DNA of 24,721 nt from Guyanagaster necrorhizus. Taxonomy: Eukaryota; Basidiomycota; Agaricomycetes; Agaricales; Physalacriaceae. Within the stretch, counting starts at the first letter, position 1. Each line of letters begins with the position of its first letter. The stretch spans positions 1-24,721 of the forward strand of contig NW_025064915.1 in NCBI RefSeq assembly GCF_019112545.1. Reading direction: 5' to 3'. Below, in pieces: positions 21,728-24,721 of the stretch. The translations under genes were made by a program, and so were the position numbers. The notes under the pieces were generated by a model, which was not told the origin of the DNA, did no database searches, and saw nothing but the letters and a program-made list of their open reading frames with translations.

Positions 21728-22161
21728 TGTTAGGCCCAAGCATCATGTGAGCAGGACCACATGATAAACAGTTGTCCCTTCACACTTCGAGAGATCAGCT
21801 GAGTTCACAGAGTTGGTCTTCCTTCAGTGTGACTCAAGGTCAAGTGTTAGACTCAAGGTAGAATGGTAGTTATAAACTTTAGCTCAAAGCTGGGATATAC
21901 CAGCAAGAGCCATCAGTCTTAAATACTGTACAGGTGGTACTAATAATACAACTACTAATTGTGTTAGCCTGTGTCTATGGTGCCCATTGTCCTTGAGCAT
22001 TGTTACCATACATAAAAGGATGCTTGTGTGTTGTCAGGCATTCTTGTTGCAATCAACTTGATAGCAGATTAGTTGTGCTGACTAAGCCTTCCCATGATTT
22101 TATGCCTTCTGACTAAGCATAAATAGGGGTGAATAGGACAGAAAAAGAAGAAATTATAACA
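21728..22161 (-). repeat. 5' LTR of copy C (434 bp)
   Basis: Plus-strand ends TGTTAGGCCC and AAATTATAACA. The TATA-like box is TATTTAA on the minus strand (21919-21925), and the predicted RNA start is near 21892. Homologous LTRs lie at 14179-14612, 7745-8268 and 22494-22953 (last one inverted). Confidence 0.93.
21919..21925 (-). promoter_or_regulatory. TATA-like box in the copy C 5' LTR
   Basis: TATTTAA on the minus strand, 33 nt upstream of the self-complementary sequence at 21892. The same spacing is found in copy D, and about the same in copy A. Confidence 0.55.
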
Positions 22162-22166
22162 ATATA
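22162..22166. repeat. Target-site duplication of Ty3 copy C, right
   Basis: ATATA, matching 14174-14178. The copia gag frame continues across after removing copy C and one duplicate. Confidence 0.85.
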
Positions 22167-22388
22167 CCAGCAGGCCATCTGAAACCCACAATCTTATTGT
22201 TGAAAGAGCCTTCCTATCACTCTTCTTCTAATCTGCCACCAGTGTCATGTCTGCCAGGGCCAGAATGCTTCCATCTGCATAATCAATTAGTCCTAAATCA
22301 GTTAGGATATTGATCATCTTGATTTTCCACATTGGATAATTTCTGGGCCCTTAAGGGGGTCAATTCTATACATGGACTGGCTATCCAT
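22162..22388 (-). pseudogene. 5' part of copia gag-pol (gag N-terminus)
   Basis: It starts at ATG 22386-22388 (MDSQSMYRIDPLKGPE), followed by a NYPMWKIKM motif typical of the copia Gag N-terminus. The two parts are in different frames, best explained by loss of one A near 22343. The frame then runs to 22162 and joins the gag frame at 14178 once copy C is removed. One further stop lies near 22223. This piece was separated from the rest of the gene by copy C. Confidence 0.82.
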
Positions 22389-22471
22389 ATGGTTTTACAT
22401 GTGTATGTAAAGTACAAAAGGGTGAAAAGTGAGTAGCAATGTAAGTTCAGTTATAGCTGGAGCCTATAACC
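22389..22471 (-). other. copia leader with primer-binding site
   Basis: The minus strand next to the LTR reads GGTTATAGGCTCCAG (22471-22457). This resembles the copia-type primer site that pairs with the anticodon arm of initiator tRNA-Met rather than with a tRNA 3' end. The sequence GTTATAG/CTATAAC around it also forms a 7-bp stem with a 7-nt loop. The tRNA assignment is an inference. Confidence 0.5.
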
Positions 22472-22493
22472 TGTTGTAAGTAGAGAGCAGAGT
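22472..22493 (-). repeat. Stub of the copia 5' LTR
   Basis: TGTTGTAAGTAGAGAGCAGA and the next two bases match 10140-10161 with one transition. The LTR is then broken by copy D at 22494. The missing remainder would begin AATGTGCAGAGG and is not found in the window. Confidence 0.85.
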
Positions 22494-22953
22494 TGTTATG
22501 ATTTTTCACTTTATCCTTTGATTTAACCCCTATTTATGCTTAGTCAGAGTGCCAAAGACAGGCACTTAAGACTGTAGGACAAGGCTTAGTCATCACAACT
22601 AGCCAAGTCTGTCATTGTCTTTCAATGCAACAGCATTGCCCAATGATACACAACTGACCTTTTATGTACAACAATGATGCTCAAGGACAATGAGCACAAA
22701 GGACTTAGCAACACACAATAGGCAGTAGTATTATTAGTTATGATCTGTACAGTATTTAAAACAGCTTGTTCTCACTAGTAACTCCAGCTTCAAGCTAAAG
22801 TTCTATACCACACTATTCTATCTCAAGCCTAGTCTAACAGCTTTGTGACACACCATCCAGAGAATGCATCAGTGAACTCAGACTGATTGTCTGAAGTGTG
22901 AGGCAGCTTCTGTTTATCATATGTCTCTGTTCATGTGATGCTTAGGTCTAACA
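22494..22953 (+). repeat. 5' LTR of copy D (460 bp)
   Basis: It starts TGTTATGATTTTTCAC and ends CTTAGGTCTAACA, the reverse-complement match of the LTRs of C. The TATA-like box TATTTAA is at 22753-22759. The predicted RNA start is near 22786, 33 nt downstream. Confidence 0.88.
22753..22759 (+). promoter_or_regulatory. TATA-like box in the copy D LTR
   Basis: TATTTAA, 33 nt upstream of the self-complementary segment at 22786-22798. Same spacing as in copy C. Confidence 0.55.
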
Positions 22954-22967
22954 ATTAGCTTGAAGCT
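22954..22967 (+). promoter_or_regulatory. Primer-binding site of copy D (self-priming type)
   Basis: ATTAGCTTGAAGCT directly follows the LTR. It is complementary over 13 nt, without mismatch, to AGCTTCAAGCTAA at 22786-22798. Compared with copy C, both partners differ by two bases in compensating fashion. Confidence 0.75.
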
Positions 22968-23218
22968 TATTCTTCTCTTTCCTCACATACTATAGTGTGG
23001 AGGAAACCAAATACCCTCAATCAACACATCAGATCCAAACTTCGACCGAGAGTTCTTCAAACTCCTTGCATCAATTGTTGGTACCTTACTAGGATTATTA
23101 ATGATCATTCAGCTGTGCTGGAGATGCTATTCAATCACTGTCTGGGCTATTAGACATTACAATGAGTTTCAACATATTCACCAAATTTTATGAAATATAA
23201 CCCCCAATCTCTCTCTCC

Positions 23219-24107
23219 ATGACATCCCCAAATCCTGACAAATATCACACCAGCCCCCAACAAGCCTTCTACCCAAGGCAGAGCCTAGCAGCCTGCATCA
23301 AGAGGATATTCAAGAAAAAGACAGACACTGATACCCTCTCTGACAACCCAGCAGAGACAGCAACTCTCATGTCACAGGATTCAGAAATCTGTGGACCATA
23401 ACCCTTATCCCTGACAGAGAGCATAGTCCAGTCCCTGCCCCCCCTTCCACCATCTCTCACACCCACAGGATTGCTGACCATGCCCAAGATTCTCTCGATG
23501 CCACTCAGATGGCTCCAGGATTCCATGGCCCAGCATCTAAAAGCCAGTCTAGGGATGCCTCCAGTCTGGCTGTCCACTCTGTCAGGACAAGCAGTGGGCT
23601 GGGGAGGTCACCCTTGGACCAGCTCAATGATAAGCAACAATACAGGGAAAACCAAAACAAGATCATTCACTGACTTTTCCCTGCATAGGACCTTAACATT
23701 CCCTTCAACTATGATGAAGCCCTTCAACAGGAAGAGCAGAAACAGTGACATGCATGGCAGCCAGTTCACAGCAAGCTTAAGGAGTGCCTCATCGAAAGGG
23801 GCAGGCAGAGGAGAGAGGCAGCTGTGGCTGCAGAGTATGACCAGCAGCACTGAGAGGAGCAGTGGAATGTCAAAAGAGCTTGATTGGCAAGGGCTGATAT
23901 CTTTAACTGATATGGACTTTGGCCCAAGGTCACATCCATACTTGCACCTGTCCACACTGACTGATCTCTCTCAACCCCAGTATTCAGAAAACCTAGCACA
24001 GACTCCAACCCATGGGCCATAGCCCACTGGAGAGATGTGGAAATCCTTACAGCAGATGAAGCCAGAATAAGAGATAATGGAATCCCTCTCCTCACTTGAG
24101 ACAATGA
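23219..24107 (+). pseudogene. gag N-terminal fragment of Ty3 copy D
   Basis: It starts at ATG 23219 (MTSPNPDKYHTSPQ), nearly identical at the start to copy C gag. A leader of 265 nt precedes it. One frame runs through the family MPLRWLQD motif, PSTMMKP and the SENLA motif near 24000, with stops at 23399-23401 and 24020-24022. No zinc knuckle or pol is present because another element cuts the gene near 24107. It is non-functional. Confidence 0.82.
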
Positions 24108-24721
24108 TGTGCTTGGTAACAGCTAAGTGACTAAGAGAAGTGAATGAGGAATGAACTCTCAAACACCAACACCTAACCACTCAATACACAATCACCAAAT
24201 ACAGTTGAGGTCAGTTGTTTCAAGTACAATAGAAGCACTCTTGCAGTCTTAAGTAAAATCACAAAAACAGTCAATAAAGACAGTTATTTAACTCTATCTT
24301 GCTTTCAAAGATGCAATACTCATGAGAGTAGTTTATAGCAATGTTTAAGTATAATTAGGACTTAGAATCAACACCAAATTGCGCTCCAAACCAACTTAGA
24401 ATATTCCGAAACCCAATGAACTCTGAAACCCAAATACTAAGTCTATCAAGCACTTAGGCTTGACTAGCTGCACTCTTGGCTGGCTAGCGGTCCTCAAAAC
24501 CGAAGAACTTTTACTCTGATGCCGAAACCCTTATAGTTTGGAACCCAAATTAATCTGAAACCCAAAATATAGTTATAATTCCAATCTAATCCTCTCTCTA
24601 AGTGACAAAGCAACTTAAATAAATCACTAAGTCGAAGCAGAACTCAAAATCCGTTGTCCCAGGGACTAGCTACAGTGGGCTAGAAGGCCTGAACATGGGG
24701 ATGGGTCGCTTGCTTGCTATT
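24108..24721. mobile_element. Unidentified element or LTR at the right edge
   Basis: It begins TGTGCTTGGTAACAGC exactly where homology of copy D to copy A gag stops; the preceding aatga (24103-24107) could be half of a target duplication. It has more CpG than copy D. No reading frame, RNA gene or known motif is recognisable in these 614 bp. GAAACCC-type motifs recur at 24408, 24425, 24524, 24541 (GGAACCC) and 24557, in pairs about 17 bp apart. An LTR of an unrelated retroelement is the best guess. Strand and family are undetermined. Confidence 0.35.

Larger units (their letters stand above)
14179..22161 (-). mobile_element. Ty3/chromovirus copy C, complete structure (7983 bp)
   Basis: Structurally complete minus-strand LTR retrotransposon with both LTRs (434 bp each) and a 5-bp target duplication (ATATA). 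It has a self-priming-type primer site, leader, gag, pol and polypurine tract. Domain order gag, protease, RT, RNase H, integrase, chromodomain places it with the Ty3 chromoviruses. It is inserted in the copia gag gene. It retains many CpG sites, whereas A, B and D are almost free of them. It is therefore the youngest or least mutated of the family here. It is inactive through about 20 stops in pol and lost catalytic residues. Confidence 0.95.
10140..22493 (-). mobile_element. Ty1/copia retrotransposon, interrupted by Ty3 copies C and D
   Basis: A minus-strand element with 3' LTR (10140-10347), one gag-pol gene and a leader; only the first 22 bp of the 5' LTR remain before copy D interrupts it. 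Removing copy C and its duplicated 5 bp leaves an internal region of about 4.1 kb. The order protease, integrase, RT, RNase H is diagnostic for Ty1/copia. It is inserted in gag of copy B, with left flank ccttc as the expected target-duplication half; the right flank lies beyond copy D and is not seen. Confidence 0.93.
22494..24107 (+). mobile_element. Ty3 copy D, 5' end only, plus strand
   Basis: Same Ty3 family as A and C, in the opposite orientation. It has a 5' LTR (22494-22953), primer site, leader and gag N-terminus. Homology to copy A gag (A at about 4315-4120) continues to about 24107, where a different sequence with a TG start begins. Copy D is therefore probably interrupted rather than simply truncated. 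It is nearly CpG-free. Confidence 0.85.

Noticed and set aside
1..24721. CRISPR array, tRNA, rRNA or bacterial-type operon
   Set aside because: No regularly spaced direct repeats, cloverleaf-like sequences or rRNA-like blocks were seen. The content is eukaryotic transposable elements.

Overview
The window is a pile of nested transposable elements. No host gene, tRNA or rRNA could be recognised. It looks like heterochromatic repeat sequence from a filamentous fungus, most likely an agaricomycete basidiomycete. The reasons are a pogo/Tigger-type transposase of the kind common in that group, chromodomain-bearing Ty3 elements with TGTTA..TAACA ends, a Ty1/copia element whose RT motif begins HV rather than YV, and heavy transition-type (CpG) decay. 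The species is an inference.

Layout from left to right. 1-168: CpG-rich end of an unidentified element, possibly an LTR. 169-8268: Ty3/chromovirus copy A on the minus strand (RT, protease, gag, leader, 5' LTR), with a pogo transposon (4318-6709, plus strand) inside its gag gene. 8269-10139: remnant of Ty3 copy B, minus strand (RT, protease, a gap with filler, gag N-terminus). 10140-22493: Ty1/copia element on the minus strand (3' LTR, RNase H, RT, integrase, protease, gag, leader, start of 5' LTR). 14179-22161: nearly complete Ty3/chromovirus copy C on the minus strand, inside the copia gag gene, with two 434-bp LTRs and a 5-bp target duplication. 22494-24107: copy D of the same Ty3 family on the plus strand (5' LTR, leader, gag N-terminus), inside the copia 5' LTR. 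24108-24721: start of another unidentified element that cuts copy D.

Insertion order read from the junctions: B is the oldest. A landed in B's RT and copia landed in B's gag. Pogo (and probably the left-edge element) then entered A, C and D entered copia, and the right-edge element entered D. All coding regions are dead through in-frame stop codons and loss of catalytic residues. Reading frames are nonetheless almost free of indels, so the original organisation can be read. Copia had one gag-pol frame of about 1,350 codons and pogo one frame of about 629 codons. The Ty3 family had gag and pol overlapping by 28 nt, with pol in the -1 frame.

The most informative signals are four. The Ty3 primer-binding site is complementary to a sequence about 33 nt downstream of a TATA-like box in its own LTR, and it covaries between copies C and D (self-priming as in the Tf1/sushi group). 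The 28-nt -1 gag/pol overlap is conserved in A and C. The two LTRs of copy C differ only by transitions, many as CA/TG swaps at former CpG sites. The pogo element keeps perfect terminal repeats and a TA duplication. Counts and alignments were made by eye.
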